Assembly (NCBI RefSeq): GCF_000208745.1
Contig: NC_030857.1
Coordinates: 15,176,232-15,240,231 of the forward strand
Length of the DNA stretch: 64,000 bases
Reading direction: 5' to 3'
From: Theobroma cacao
Taxonomy: Eukaryota > Streptophyta > Magnoliopsida > Malvales > Malvaceae
Shown here: piece after piece, positions 12,153 through 26,054 of the stretch
Layout of the letters: every line of letters begins with the position of its first letter
Numbering within the stretch: position 1 is the first letter of the stretch
Notes under the pieces: model-generated
The model's database searches: none
What the model saw: the letters and a program-made list of their open reading frames with translations, nothing else
What the model was told of the DNA's origin: nothing
Translations under genes and position numbers: made by a program

Positions 12153-13139
12153 TCATACGAGCGAACTGCTCTGATTTCAGGGTTTTAGAAAGGGTTTTAT
12201 CAATTATGAAAGCAAGACAGAAGAAGCGTGCGCGGAGCTGAGTTGCGTTGAGTTGGTCGGAACTCGGGAAGGTGAGTAAAGGGAACTTCAAGTGTGCATA
12301 TATTTATGTTATGACATGTAAAAGTTATTTAATAATATTTTTATTTATTTTTAATCAATAAAAAATGTGTAATTTTGTTAACTAAAATTTATAAAATAAT
12401 TTTTTATTATTTAAAAATAATTAAATAAAATAACTCAAGAGAAATATGGAACCAAATATAGGAGATAAAGGTATAATTTTTTTATAAGTTTATGAATTAT
12501 TGAAGAGTAAAGTGAGAATACAATGAAGAATTATATATTTTTTTTAACATTCATCCTTTGCATTCTTGATTTCCTATATTTTTTACTTTTAAAAAAATTA
12601 TTTTATTTTATTTATTTTAAATCTTATTATTTGGTTTAATAAAATCGAATCTTTTATTTTTTTTATTTATTAAAAATAAATTAAATTATTATCAAATAGT
12701 TTTTTACATTCGAGAATACTTCTACATCAAATTACTAAATAAAATTTTTTATGACAAACTCATTGGTAGTANCTATATATATATATAATATATGTTGTGT
12801 GTGGGTGCATTTTGAATTATAAAATGAGAAGTAAAACCTAACTATAGAGCAAAATTTAATAAAATTTAAAAATAAAAACAAGTTAACATGTAAATAAAAA
12901 TCCCTTACTAATAAAACGAGTAGTAATAAATAAATATATGTTTTATTTTTTTTTTTATACATGTCCCGATGCGTATACAACAACAACAACTTATTTAATT
13001 TTATATAGAATAAATACTAAAACACCTCTATATATACACAAAAGTGTTATATATATATGTATGAAGTTGGTGTATACAATAACACATTAAACATAGGGCA
13101 ATTAATTTGATGTTCTAATAAAATACCTCTAACAACAAC
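12153..13139. other. spacer between PPR and fructokinase genes
   Basis: The right flank of the PPR gene (12153-12290) is G+C-richer and should hold its 5' leader and promoter. The rest is AT-rich low-complexity DNA with a (TA) tract near 12773-12790, and a single N at 12772. The 3' untranslated region of the fructokinase lies at the right end. Confidence 0.5.
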
Positions 13140-13707
13140 TTATTTAGGTTTGTATAGAAGGAATACTAAAATTGAAACTAAAGCAGCAAGGGAAGAAAAG
13201 AGCATGCAAGTTTTTGTGAGAAGGGGCATGGCCTTGGACTTAATCAGCCCAAGAGCGTCTGATCTTGTTGGAAGGGCTGGAATTGCTCCCTTTTTAGTTA
13301 CACAAATTGCTCCACAAGCATTTGCAAACAACAAAGCTTCCCTCAGTCTCCCCTCATCCTGCAAATATATATGTATAGATATATAGATAATTTCATTCTT
13401 AAAACTTTTGTAGCATTTGGAAAGTGAATTTCAAATTTAAAACCCAAGAAGTGCATTAATATAGAATGAGAAAAAAAGTACATGGAAAAACTTAGTATCC
13501 ATGGCCAGTGAGACCAGAATGGATCCAACAAACGCATCACCAGCTCCAGTTGTATCCACTGTTTTCACTGAAAACCCATCGACCTTTCCTTTGAAATGCT
13601 GTTTCAAAACATGATGCCATGCAAATGTGACTACTAAGAAATTTTCTCATCCGCAATAAGGAAATTTAATTAGTTTTGTTGTGTGTGCATGCACGCGTGC
13701 GTGTACG

Positions 13708-13743
<36 letters not shown>

Positions 13744-15807
13744 CAAGTACCTTAGTGAAGTATCTACAGCCTTTCTCTCCATCAGTGACAATAAGCAACT
13801 TGAGATTCTGATGCCATAGAGACAACACAACATCTTCCCTTCCAGGATCCCCTTGAGTGAGAAAAGCTACCTCATCATCACTCACCTGCATGATCACAAA
13901 CTCTTTCAACAATTTTAAAAAATTGCATAAATGACAGAGCTCTAACATTCCTACTTAATTTTTGGTCATGATGTTATTTGTATATAGGAGAGAGATAATT
14001 TATCATAATTTGATGACACAAGACAAGAAGGATCATGGTGCAATTTTTTAATTTGTGGGGGACAATGGTGATTTAAAATTTTATATAAGGAATGAATAAA
14101 GGATAATTATAAATTAATGTAGTTATATTATATATATATATCAAATTCTACACTTATAATATAAAAAGTAAAAATTGAAGGGTAGTACGCGGTGGGGGGT
14201 GACTTGGGCATTTAGGAAGTGAGTGATACAAAAGTGAGAAAGATAAGGGAGAGAGGAGGTGGGAGCATAGGGAGGCAACTAAGGGCAAAGAATCTAGGCT
14301 TCATATTTAATTTATATTATTATATAAAGTCAATTGTTAAATTTGGTATCACGAATTAAACCAAACCAACTTATTTGACGAAATTAATTACTTAAAAACT
14401 ATTTAACATCATAACAAAAATAAAGTTAAAGTTTTTTTTTTTATTTTTTTATTTTACTTATGAAATGCATTGTATAATACCCAATTCTCTATAGCAAAGA
14501 GAGATCATTTTTTAATTTACTTCTTCTCCTCTTGTAAAACACTTTTTCCCCTCAGAACATCGACTTTTTCTCTTCTATCCATGTATTGAGTGTGGCATGT
14601 TCTAATTATTTAAAGTACTACTATCTACTTTTATGTCCAAATTAACACATTTTTGCCTTTTCATTCCAAAATGTAAAATCAAATAGTAACATTAATATAA
14701 CAATTAAAACAGAGAGTCTTCAAAGGTATTCAAGAGTCAAGTTACTCGTCTAAGCTCATAGGTTTGCCAAAAAATTAAATCAATGAGAGAAACATAATGG
14801 GTCATGAGAGTAATAAACGATGTATATTTAGTTAATTTTAATTTTAAAATATATTAAAATATTAATATAAAATATAAAATAATATGTAAATGAACGGGTT
14901 AAACCAACTCGATCCGTCGTGACCTATGGACACTTATATTTAATCTTAAAAAATGAGAGTTTCTCTTCTTTTCTTTTTCTTTTTTTTTTTTTTGTTGTTT
15001 AAGCTTCCATGAGTAAATATGATATTACCCTGCCACTTTCATGCATCAAGAGAAAGAAAATTTATGCTTACAAAGCCATTATAACTAATTTACCTTGATG
15101 AAATCAGCATAGTTCCATATGCTCAAGATCCCATCCCTAGCAGCCTGAGGAGAAGGCCAAAGAGGAAGCCTCACATTTGGGTCATAAGAAAGAAAAACCC
15201 CAGCTTCCCCGGCAGCTTTCATGGCTGCCATGTGAGCGGATCGACATGGCTCTGATATCAAGCTTATGGACCCATAATGGAATATCTTGGCCTGCTTGAT
15301 CATACTTATTTTCAAGTCTGATTCCTTCAACAACATGTCAGCACTAGGGTTTCTATAAAAAGTGAACTCCCTCTCCCCATTTCTCTTCAGTGTCACAAAT
15401 GCCAGTGCAGTTCTGGCATGGGGATCGAAGCAGATGCCATCAGTGTTCACCCCATGTTTCTTCAAGACATCAACCAGCATGTGCCCAAATTCGTCATCCC
15501 CAAACTGTTACATTACCTCAAACACATGTCACAAACTAAAAACAAAAAAAGAAGATATATATTAAGAAATGATCAACAGAGAGGAGGAAGGAGGAGAGGA
15601 TCGATGGAGAACCTTGCCGATGAAGGCGGAGTTGCCGCCAAGCTTTTTGATGGCGCAAGCAACGTTAGCGGGTGCACCGCCAGGTGCTTTGAGGAAAGCA
15701 GAGGACTCAGCCAGAGAAGCACCAGCAACGTCTGGAACAAAGTCAATGAGCATCTCCCCGAAAGATACGATGAGCTGTGGGTTTAAACTTGCAAATGAGT
15801 TAGCCAT
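13140..15807 (-). CDS. fructokinase (pfkB family) with hydrophobic C-terminal tail
   Basis: Five exons: 15613-15807, 15094-15504, 13751-13885, 13482-13598, 13140-13358. All junctions are GT-AG and phase 0, giving 358 residues. It phosphorylates fructose to fructose-6-phosphate with ATP. The N-terminus has the substrate-binding GEMLIDFVP and the first pfkB signature [16 protein letters not shown]. The second signature DTTGAGDAF in exon 4 carries the catalytic Asp in GAGD. The conserved part ends at [13 protein letters not shown]. After it comes a tail with about 18 hydrophobic residues ([18 protein letters not shown]) ending in KPK, which looks like a tail anchor; typical plant fructokinases end near the PALPT block. 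The start at 15807 is the first ATG in frame and fits the family start. Intron 2 is ~1.2 kb; intron 3 holds a (GA)n tract at 13710-13741. Confidence 0.92.
13710..13741. repeat. (GA)n microsatellite
   Basis: A run of GA dinucleotides in intron 3 of the fructokinase gene, beside a short GTGTGCATGCACGCGTGCGT purine-pyrimidine stretch. Confidence 0.9.
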
Positions 15808-15904
15808 GTTTTCCTTCAACGTTTGGTGATATCTCTCAGTACTTGTGTAACTCTAAAGATTGAAACCAACTGAGGTACACCGGTACCAACCTATGTGCTC
15901 GCTT

Positions 15905-16175
15905 ATATAAGCAAAGAATAGTCCTTTGGCAAGTAATACTAGGAATATTGCAACTTGACCCCCCACTAAGAATTCTATGTGTAAAGCTAAGAATATAGAG
16001 ATGAAAAGAGTGAGAATCGCTACTAAGTATAATCCCTCATGGAAATAAGCGAAGAATAGTCCCTTAGGAAAACAAAGGTATTGCAATTTAACCCCTCCAA
16101 CAAGACTCGTATGTGTAAGCTAAGAATTGGAGATGAAAAAATGGAATAGCTACTATTGCCATCCTAATAAATTTT
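15905..16175. repeat. diverged tandem duplication upstream of fructokinase
   Basis: Two units of about 130 bp lie one after the other. Both begin with AAGC(A/G)AAGAATAGTCC and contain ATTGCAA, TATGTGTAA, GCTAAGAAT and GGAGATGAAAA-like words. They start about 100 bp upstream of the fructokinase ATG and so probably overlap its promoter. The units differ by substitutions and small indels, so the duplication is not recent. Confidence 0.7.
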
Positions 16176-16750
16176 TGGATAAAACACTCTCACTCCTTAA
16201 GATTTAATCAAAATTTCAAGCGAGATTATTAGTTTTCGAAATTAACACTTCATCCTAAAAAATATCTTTCGCTAGAAATATAGGTCCAGTCGTTAATATT
16301 TTCATTAGTTGGATGACATGACAATATTAAAATAATAATTTTACACTTTATTAATTTAAAAAATTATTATTTATATAATCTTTATTAATTTTTTATTAAT
16401 TTAAAAAATATAATAATAATAATTTCTTAAACTAATAAAGAAAAGAAAAAGACATTTTAATCCTTTCATAATCTCTATTAATGGTGTTTACACTTTTGTA
16501 ACTGTGTTCATTTCGAAAATTAATAAACTCATTTGAAATTTTGATTAAAATTTAGAAGTGTAAAGATATTTTATCCTAAATTTTAATATGCCTAATCTTC
16601 ATCATGTCTTAGAAACACGACATGTGTCCTAACTAGAGATAGAAAATAAAAATTAAAGTTTAGAGTTTATTCGTACAATAATCGCTTATCAATCTTTCAT
16701 CTTACATTGTACTTCATTGGGTGTTTCTTTTACGTTATTACGTACGTGTT

Positions 16751-16755
<5 letters not shown>

Positions 16756-16788
<33 letters not shown>

Positions 16789-16940
16789 NNNNNNNNNNNN
16801 NNNNNNNNNNNNNNNNNNNNNNNNNNNNNNNNNNNNNNNNNNNNNNNNNNNNNNNNNNNNNNNNNNNNNNNNNNNNNNNNNNNNNNNNNNNNNNNNNNNN
16901 NNNNNNNNNNNNNNNNNNATATATATTATAATATATATAT
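16756..16940. repeat. (TA)n tract with 130-bp gap
   Basis: A run of TA dinucleotides enters an N run (16789-16918) and AT-rich repeat continues beyond it. The true repeat length is unknown. Confidence 0.9.
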
Positions 16941-17944
16941 ATGTTATTTATTTGGATGAAAGAAGTTTTATTGTGACCCTTTTTACTAATTTATTTCCCT
17001 TTATTTAATTTTTGGTGATTTTTTATTGTGGCTTTTGATTGGTTTGGATGCTGAGTTTTCTGAGGTTTTTTTGAAGGAAAGTGTATTTGATTTTAGGTTC
17101 TATGAAGATGTATTAGTGTGTAACCTTAGATGGATGTGGTGACCCTTTTATGGTGGCTGAGGGTAGAGCTTGGCAGTGACAATGAGAAAAATGAGATGGT
17201 TTGAGTAGTTATGATGGTTATTGGGAGGGGAATTGGCAATTGTTGTATGAGGAAATTGTGAGAAATAACATTCCTCATAAGCCAATTCAAAAATATTATT
17301 TTTTATAATTTTAATTATTTTTGGTCAATTTTTTGTATGATTTGACCATAATACCCTTTAAACAATTTCAGACAAATTAAAATGGTTTCAGTTTTCTCTC
17401 TCTCGCATCCAAATAAAAATTTCAAAATTAAATCTTGATTTCTCTCTCTGCTCAAATATATCTATCTTGTCATCTAATTTACAGATATGACATCAAGCTC
17501 TTTCTTATTTTGTTTTATTTTTTTGGATGGTGGATCTTGGGGTTCTTAAGAGCGATGAACAGCAATTTTGCTCTTTGCAAGCAGCGATTTTGCTCAAGGA
17601 GAAAGAACAACTAAAGCATGTTTGATGGATTTTATGGTGGTTCACAGTTTTGTTGTGTCTAGGATTGGGATGATTGTTAAGCATGTTTGTTAGGGATTTT
17701 GATTTTTTTTATGAGATTTTGAGTTGAAATTATTCAGGAAATATTTTATAAAGAGTGTATATTTTGTTTTTGTATAAGGGGAGTTAGCAAGACCTCCCAA
17801 TAGGGATATATTTTCTCTTGCTTTGGAGGGTTATGGAGTTTTGTAACCTATCTTTTATAAAATGCACAATTTCATGGCTTAGCAAAAAAAAATATGTGTT
17901 TTAGGTTATTGAGTTTATTGGTTTATTTATAGAACCCCAAAATT

Positions 17945-18292
17945 GAGTTTACTAGTTTTTAGGTATTGCGTAACTTAATCACCGTGTGACTAATTTTTAG
18001 TCATTACGTTATTGGTTTTAGGCATTACGTGATTAGTTTTTATATATTGCATGACTGATTTTTAAGCAATGCCTAAGTCACACAATGCCTTACGACCTAG
18101 TCACGCAATATCTTACGAACTAGTCACTCAATGCCTTACTAACAAGTCACACAATACTCAAAGTTAATCACACAATGCCTATCAACTAGTCACACAATAC
18201 CTTATTAGAAACTAGTCACGCAATGTTTATTAACTAGTCACGCAATGCCTTATCAGAAACTAGTCACGCAATGTCTAAAAACTAATCACATA
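17945..18292. repeat. inverted minisatellite around TAGTCACGCAATGCC
   Basis: From about 18066 to 18292 a ~22-25-bp unit repeats, with core ACTAGTCACGCAATGCCTTA and variants. From about 17945 to 18065 degenerate units run in the opposite orientation (for example AGGCATTACGTGATTAGTTT). The two arms could pair into a long imperfect hairpin. No coding or transposon end is evident beside it. Confidence 0.7.
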
Positions 18293-19309
18293 ATTTTCAA
18301 AAATCACCAAAACTACTAAATTTCATTTAACAATATCAACAACTTCAAACGATACACCATATTCCATTTAACAACATAATTAACAAATACGAACGATCAA
18401 AATGTTCGAAAATTTTTCTTCATATATCAAAAATCACTCTAAAATGTTTAAAAATACTCAAAATGCTCACAAGTTTTCTTCGTGTATCAAAAACTACTCC
18501 AAAATGCTCAAAATGCTTAAACATTTTTCTTTCTGGTAAGGAATACTCCAGAGATAAATAGTCTGGTGAGAAAAGCTCAAAAAATATGAGTCAGTTTGAA
18601 GCGCAAACTTAAACATATTTTACCCGTTAATAGGTTTCAGGTTGAGGTGCGGAGTCTAGCGAATGGGTCGGTTTCATTAAAGATAATTTTATCTAATTTT
18701 TTTTTCTCTTGGCTAAAAACAGATAAAATTATAAGGAGGATTATTTTTAAAAACGTCTTATACTTCAAGCCCATTTATGAAAAGCACTCGTGTTGTATGG
18801 TGGCAGTGGCTTTTGTGTGTGGTGGTTTATGAGGCTGTGGATGGTGGCTTCAAGTGTCTTTTAGATGGTTTTGGGTGAATGGCAGGGGTTGAAGTGTCGG
18901 AGAGTTAGTGAATTAGGAGTATGTGTTTATAATCTTGATATAATTAATTAATCGTGCCGCATTCATGTTTATTATTAATATCTTATATTTATATAATACG
19001 ATTAAGATATGAAAACACAATTAATCGTGTTATATTCATGCTTATTGTTAATATTTTATATACAATATGATCAAGACACAAAAACATGAATGGTGAAATA
19101 TATGTAACCAAAATACTTAATTATTATAAAAAATTATAACGATAATTTAAAAATATAATAAACAAATATATCCCATTTCACATTAATAAAAAAATTTTAC
19201 CAACATCTATGCTTATATATATATGATAAAATAAATTATTGATGACCGTTTATATATTAATAGATATAGATATATAAATATAAATGTAGATTAACCCATA
19301 CAAATCTAT

Positions 19310-19319
<10 letters not shown>

Positions 19320-19348
<29 letters not shown>

Positions 19349-19470
19349 NNNNNNNNNNNNNNNNNNNNNNNNNNNNNNNNNNNNNNNNNNNNNNNNNNNN
19401 NNNNNNNNNNNNNNNNNNNNNNNNNNNNNNNNNNNNNNNNNTATATTATAATATATATATATATATATGA
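19320..19470. repeat. (TA)n tract with 93-bp gap
   Basis: TA dinucleotides flank an N run at 19349-19441 on both sides. Confidence 0.9.
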
Positions 19471-20010
19471 TATATATATATATAATTGGAATGTTAGAAA
19501 ACTTTTTGATTGATGAAAATAGTGTTATTTGTTTATTGTATCATTAAATGGATATTTTAAATATTTTCTTATTATTAATACTAATAAAAAAATTTTAATT
19601 ATTTTGTAAAAGGTAAAAATTTTCTTTCATTTATAAATATATAAAATTTCTAATTATATTGAATGAGTTTCATTAAGAAATATTTTTTAAATTCTAATAA
19701 TATTAAATAATTTATAAATTAATATCACAAAATTTCAATTATATAATTGAGACATTAATTATCTTTCATATATACTTGTCTTCTATTTATATATAATTAA
19801 CTTTACATTTTAAAAATCCAATTATATAATTATTATTTATGATTAAATATTAATATTAAATAAAAGCTGAAATAGAAAAGCAAACAAGGAGTAGTAGGAG
19901 GTTTTGACAAGAAGCGGCCATGGACGTGCCACGAAGCTGACCTCGTGGTCCGGCGTGGTGAATGAAGATCTAAAATACTATGAGAGAAAGAGGGAATAGG
20001 ATCGCCAGCA

Positions 20011-21384
20011 ATGAAGAAAATGGATCTGTACAAGGTGCTGGGGGTGAATCGGAGCGCCACCAAAGAAGAAATCAAAGACGCGTTTCGAAAGCTGGCGGTG
20101 AAGTATCACCCGGACAAGCACTCCCAATCGCCGAAACCCGTCCGAGACTCCTCCCTCCTCAGGTTCAAGCAGGTCTCCGAGGCCTACGAAGTTCTCAGCG
20201 ACGATCGCAAGCGCGCCCACTACAATCTCACTTCTTCTTCTTCTTCTTCTTCTTATAGTTATAATCATCGATACAGAACAGCCAGCCGCCGCGGCGGTGG
20301 CTATGGTTACGCTTCTTCCAATTCTTACTCTTATTCTTATAGTAATAACAAAAGTAATATCTGGCAGATTGAGCTTCGCTTTTTCTCTACGCGCGCCTTT
20401 CTTCTCAATCTCGCCTTTGCCGGGTAATTTCCTTGAATCTTTGATTGTTGCTTTTTTTTTCCTTTCCCAATCCCTAAATTGGTATCATTTGTTATTTTAT
20501 TTTGAATTTATTTTCTTCTGCTGACCCTTGCAGTGCTTTGTACGGTGGAATTGTTGCAATTGATGCCAGCAGAGAATCACTATGGAAAATGCATAATTCT
20601 GGGGTACGTGTATGACTTTAACAATTACTTAAGAATCCAAATACAAAGCTACAAACTTTACTTAAAACCAATCAAAATAAGATAAGGGTAAACCCAAATT
20701 TGAGAAATATAATTCTAAGACTCATAAGCAACTGATAAAAGCCTCAACAAATAAGTATCATAGGAAGTAATCCCTTGGTTAGCTTCTTCTTTGTTCTGCA
20801 TTATATACCTATATGAAGCTGTTAGCATCATTACTTAAACATTCTTAGTGCCTTATGGGAAGGTCAAGATTCAGCTTTCTTGTTGTTTTTAAGCATAATC
20901 TTAGGCATTTGATTTTGGATATGTTAGATGTGGCAGAATTGCAATGACTTGGACAAATGTTCATCTCTAGCCATGCCCATTTTATAGCTTTTTGTTTATT
21001 TATTTTCAAAAGTGGTTATAGAGGATATACATGTCAAATTACTAACATATTCTTTCTAGTCATGGCTTTTGTTTATGACATTGTCTTGTATGGTCATATG
21101 ACCGTGAATAAAGCCTTATAATTCATCATAAAAGTCTGAAAAACCAGACTCACTAAACCCTAAGTAACAGGAGATTACTTTTGAATAATAAGGCAATGGA
21201 CTAAATTGCAATATGACCTGTAATGTTTTGCCTAAGGGCAATTTTTGGTTAGATTGGATGTGAAAAGATATTCAATATTTAGAAACTTGCTTCAGAACGT
21301 TACTGATTTTAAGTTATTATTCAGAAATCATTTGAAGAAGCCATGGAGTCACTTGAGAAAGCCAAAGCACATAGAGATACGTAA
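20011..21384 (+). CDS. DnaJ-72-type J-domain protein with membrane segment
   Basis: Three exons: 20011-20423, 20534-20603, 21325-21384, all GT-AG and in frame, giving 180 residues. The N-terminal J domain (residues ~5-70) has the HPD tripeptide at 33-35, which stimulates Hsp70 ATPase. A Ser run (encoded by a TTC repeat near 20231) and a Tyr/Ser/Gly-rich linker follow. The stretch [19 protein letters not shown] across the first junction is hydrophobic enough for one membrane segment. The last exon encodes [19 protein letters not shown]. The whole layout, including the end, matches what I recall of plant chaperone protein dnaJ 72. ATG at 20020 (MDLYKVLG) is an alternative start only three codons further in. 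No zinc-finger or C-terminal substrate domain is present. Confidence 0.9.
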
Positions 21385-23200
21385 GAAGACTATTGTTCAA
21401 ACTCTGTCTGGATTCTGCTAGCTTGAGTTCCAATATTTTATCATGGTGTGTTGTTTCCACAATGTCGTGAGATCAAGAGCATTTCTGTACAGTTCCTTCT
21501 ATTTAATCGTTCATACAGTGTTATTTACATCATAGTTTTCAGTGTATGATAGTATAAGTTATTGTAGTACAAGGTCAACTTCTCAAAAATGTAAACAAAT
21601 GGTTGTATATGTTAATTGTTAAAGAAACGACCATGTCTAACTTCTCTGCTGCTGAACCACCATTATAACCAATTCTAGAAGAAGTTAATTCTATTGAAAA
21701 TGAATCTTCCTCTTCCTTTGTACAACAGGCTACAGCACTATTATTGTTGTAGCATTCTCTTCCTTGTAATGCTAACGGTGAAGAAAAAGAAGCGAAGAGC
21801 CTGCTGGCTCCTGTAAGTAAGACTTTTTTATGTACCATATGATAGAAATCGAATAAATTCAAGTTGGAGATTATATTTGAGTTTAGCTAATGTTGCTTCT
21901 GTTTCTTCTTGTGCCATTTTGTTAAAAGACATATACGAGGGGGAACATATTAACATTTTTCTGAATACCAGCCAGTTTATGTGATTATTTTGAGGGAAAT
22001 TGACTGTTTATCTTTAGTGAATAGAGTATTGTACATCTTTCTGAACAAGGAAAGCTTTTTTCTCTTCAACTTCAAAAAAAAAAAACTGATTGCACATGGA
22101 GGAATCACTTAGGCATTTTTCTTTTACTTGGGTTATTCTTAATCAAGGTCATATTTGATATTTTGCATTGTTATCGGGGTTTAGGATTTAGCCTATAAAT
22201 GCCCCTATTATCGTTTTTTTTTTATTATTGTAGTTGGTGTTGGATGGTGAATGGTTGAGATATTGACATTTTCTCCCTCTATTAATTTTGTTCTGTATTG
22301 TGTTCTTCTCTTTAAACTTCTTCTGTTTCTCCCTGAATTGCCTCTGTTTCTCTCTAATTTATCCCGTCTATGGTATCCCTCTGATTTCTATTATCTATTC
22401 TTTCTCCCCCCCCACTACATAAGAAGGCTATTACACCCTTTGTATATCTCTATTTTATGATGCACTGCTGGTCTTTGGAAGGTTGAATGTGTGCTATTGA
22501 AGGAGGAGACTTAAAACTTTGGAGGTCCTGAATTCATGGCATAAAAATGTTAATTGATGATTCACAAGATGAATATATGCATATGTTTTTTAGCAGATCA
22601 ATTGTTTGTTATCCATCCTATAGTGAAAGTCATACACAAGCAAGTTTATTGTTCTCTTGCTTCGCAATGGCTGCAATCTACTTACCACCTTTCTTTATAT
22701 GAATCTTTTAATGCAGTCCCCACTTTTTTCATATCTTCTCCAATGGCTATTTCTGTGCCTAACTTGATATACCGGCGGTGAATATATGATTTGATAATTA
22801 TATTTAATGTATCGTCGGTGTATATATGATTCGACGACGAAAGCAATACATACAAACCATATTAACGGTTTAGGATTAATGCACTAAAATCATTTTCTTC
22901 TTTAATCGACTAACTCTCCATTGAGTGAGATTAGACTGGAGAAAAGATTTATCTTTTATGTTGTCAATATGAAAACAATACTAATCAAATTAACTATTAG
23001 GAGTCAATATGATAGAAAAATTTTTTTTTTTAATTTACAACTACCCCATGAATGAGATCAGACGAGAGAAGGGATTTATTAACTTTGTTTTTTATATACA
23101 AGTCTGTACTAATTAAGTCTAACTCACTTTATTAAATCATAATTATAGATTATAATATTGGTTTTTTATAGAAATCAAATTTAATTAAAAGGGTATTGTG
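21385..23200. other. spacer between DnaJ and cytochrome c genes
   Basis: The left part would hold the 3' untranslated region of the DnaJ gene. I see no further gene. Near 22770-22840 a short unit repeats (CGGCGGTGAATATATGATT and CGTCGGTGTATATATGATT). Confidence 0.5.
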
Positions 23201-23212
23201 GACATTAATTGA

Positions 23213-24770
<1,558 letters not shown>

Positions 24771-26054
24771 ATGGTTTTGCACAGTCTTGGTTTACCTACT
24801 CCATTTTGCAGTCATTGGAGATTGTTTCTCACAGCAAGGATATAATAAATTCGACCTTGTAGGTCAGCCATGCTCTTTGTAGAATGAGCATTCTTAGTGA
24901 TTGTTTATTTGAGAAGAGGTTGCCATTGCTGTCATAAGTAAGGCATATTCAATTTAGACTTCATGAATTTCTGGTGAATTACCAGCATGCAAATGAGATT
25001 TTTTTTCATACTGTTAACCAGATTCCACTGCTTCTCATTTCAAGTTTTATTTGGCGGAATGTTTAAATGTAATGATGCTATTTTCCAGCGCAAACCTCAA
25101 TACTCTATTCTAGGCAGTTTATGTGGGTATGTCAGTGTTAGGGTGCATGTTTTGGTTGTGTGCGCTCTCCCATCTTCATGAAGAATGTTGGATGGAACAT
25201 TTTTTCCTTTTATGGTTTTATGGAAGCAATTGACATGAGACATTGCTTTTCCTAGCATCTGTAGGAAGATGCTATGGAATGCTAGTTGACAAACTGACTG
25301 ATTGCCTTGCCTTGGCTGAGGCTATCTTTAATTGTTCGGTAACTGTTTCATGAAAAGGGCACAGAAAAGCTCATTAAGAGGCTAAGTGTTATTATCCATG
25401 ACCATGAGCCAGATGCGCTTTGGCGTTGGATGTCTCGTTAGTACGTTTACGGATTTTACATTTGTAAAAGATGGAGATAGATCTTGAATATATAACCTAA
25501 CCTAAACGTTGCACAATTAGGTGGTTAGAATAAAATAGTTATTAACACTTATTACGAATTTATATTATCAATTCAAAAGACATATTATTAAATAAAAATT
25601 TTATTTATAAACTCAAAATTAATCTCATTTCTTGGTGATTTGTAATTCGTGATAGAAGCATGTCTCCTGACATACCATATTGGATTTAGAGCAAGATAAA
25701 ATGATCCTTATGAGAAAGGCTTTTCAGGAAGGCTATCATGTTATTTAAAATTCTACTATCATTTCACACAAATATGTTCATTAACATCTTATTTCAAAGA
25801 ATTTGCTTCCAATTTTCTTTTTCTTTTTCATTACAATAATTGAACCTCAATCCACAAACCAAAGACCTTTTGTTTATCAGCAACAGTTGGGCATTATTAT
25901 CAAAACACGAAGCACAATTCATCAACATAATAACTCCACCCTTGATACTTCTCCTAGCTTTAAAATCAACATAATTAAATTTAAAAAGAACAAATTTAAA
26001 GCCAATGCCATTGAATTTGTTCAGCTGATTCATCATGGCTATCACTCAGCTGAT
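24771..26054. other. spacer between convergent cytochrome c and PPME1
   Basis: This holds the two 3' untranslated regions. An AATAAATT word at 24844-24851 may be a polyadenylation signal for cytochrome c. No further gene is seen. Confidence 0.5.

Larger units (their letters stand above)
16176..19979. other. AT-rich gene-free stretch with two assembly gaps
   Basis: No gene is recognised. It holds two N runs inside (TA)n tracts, an inverted minisatellite (described separately), a diverged tandem pair near 18948-19090 sharing AATTAATCGTG, and low-complexity AT-rich DNA. Open frames that cross the N runs are artefacts. Confidence 0.6.

Noticed and set aside
16707..17008. Open frames crossing the N run
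   Set aside because: They consist of translated TA repeats and Ns and have no coding content.
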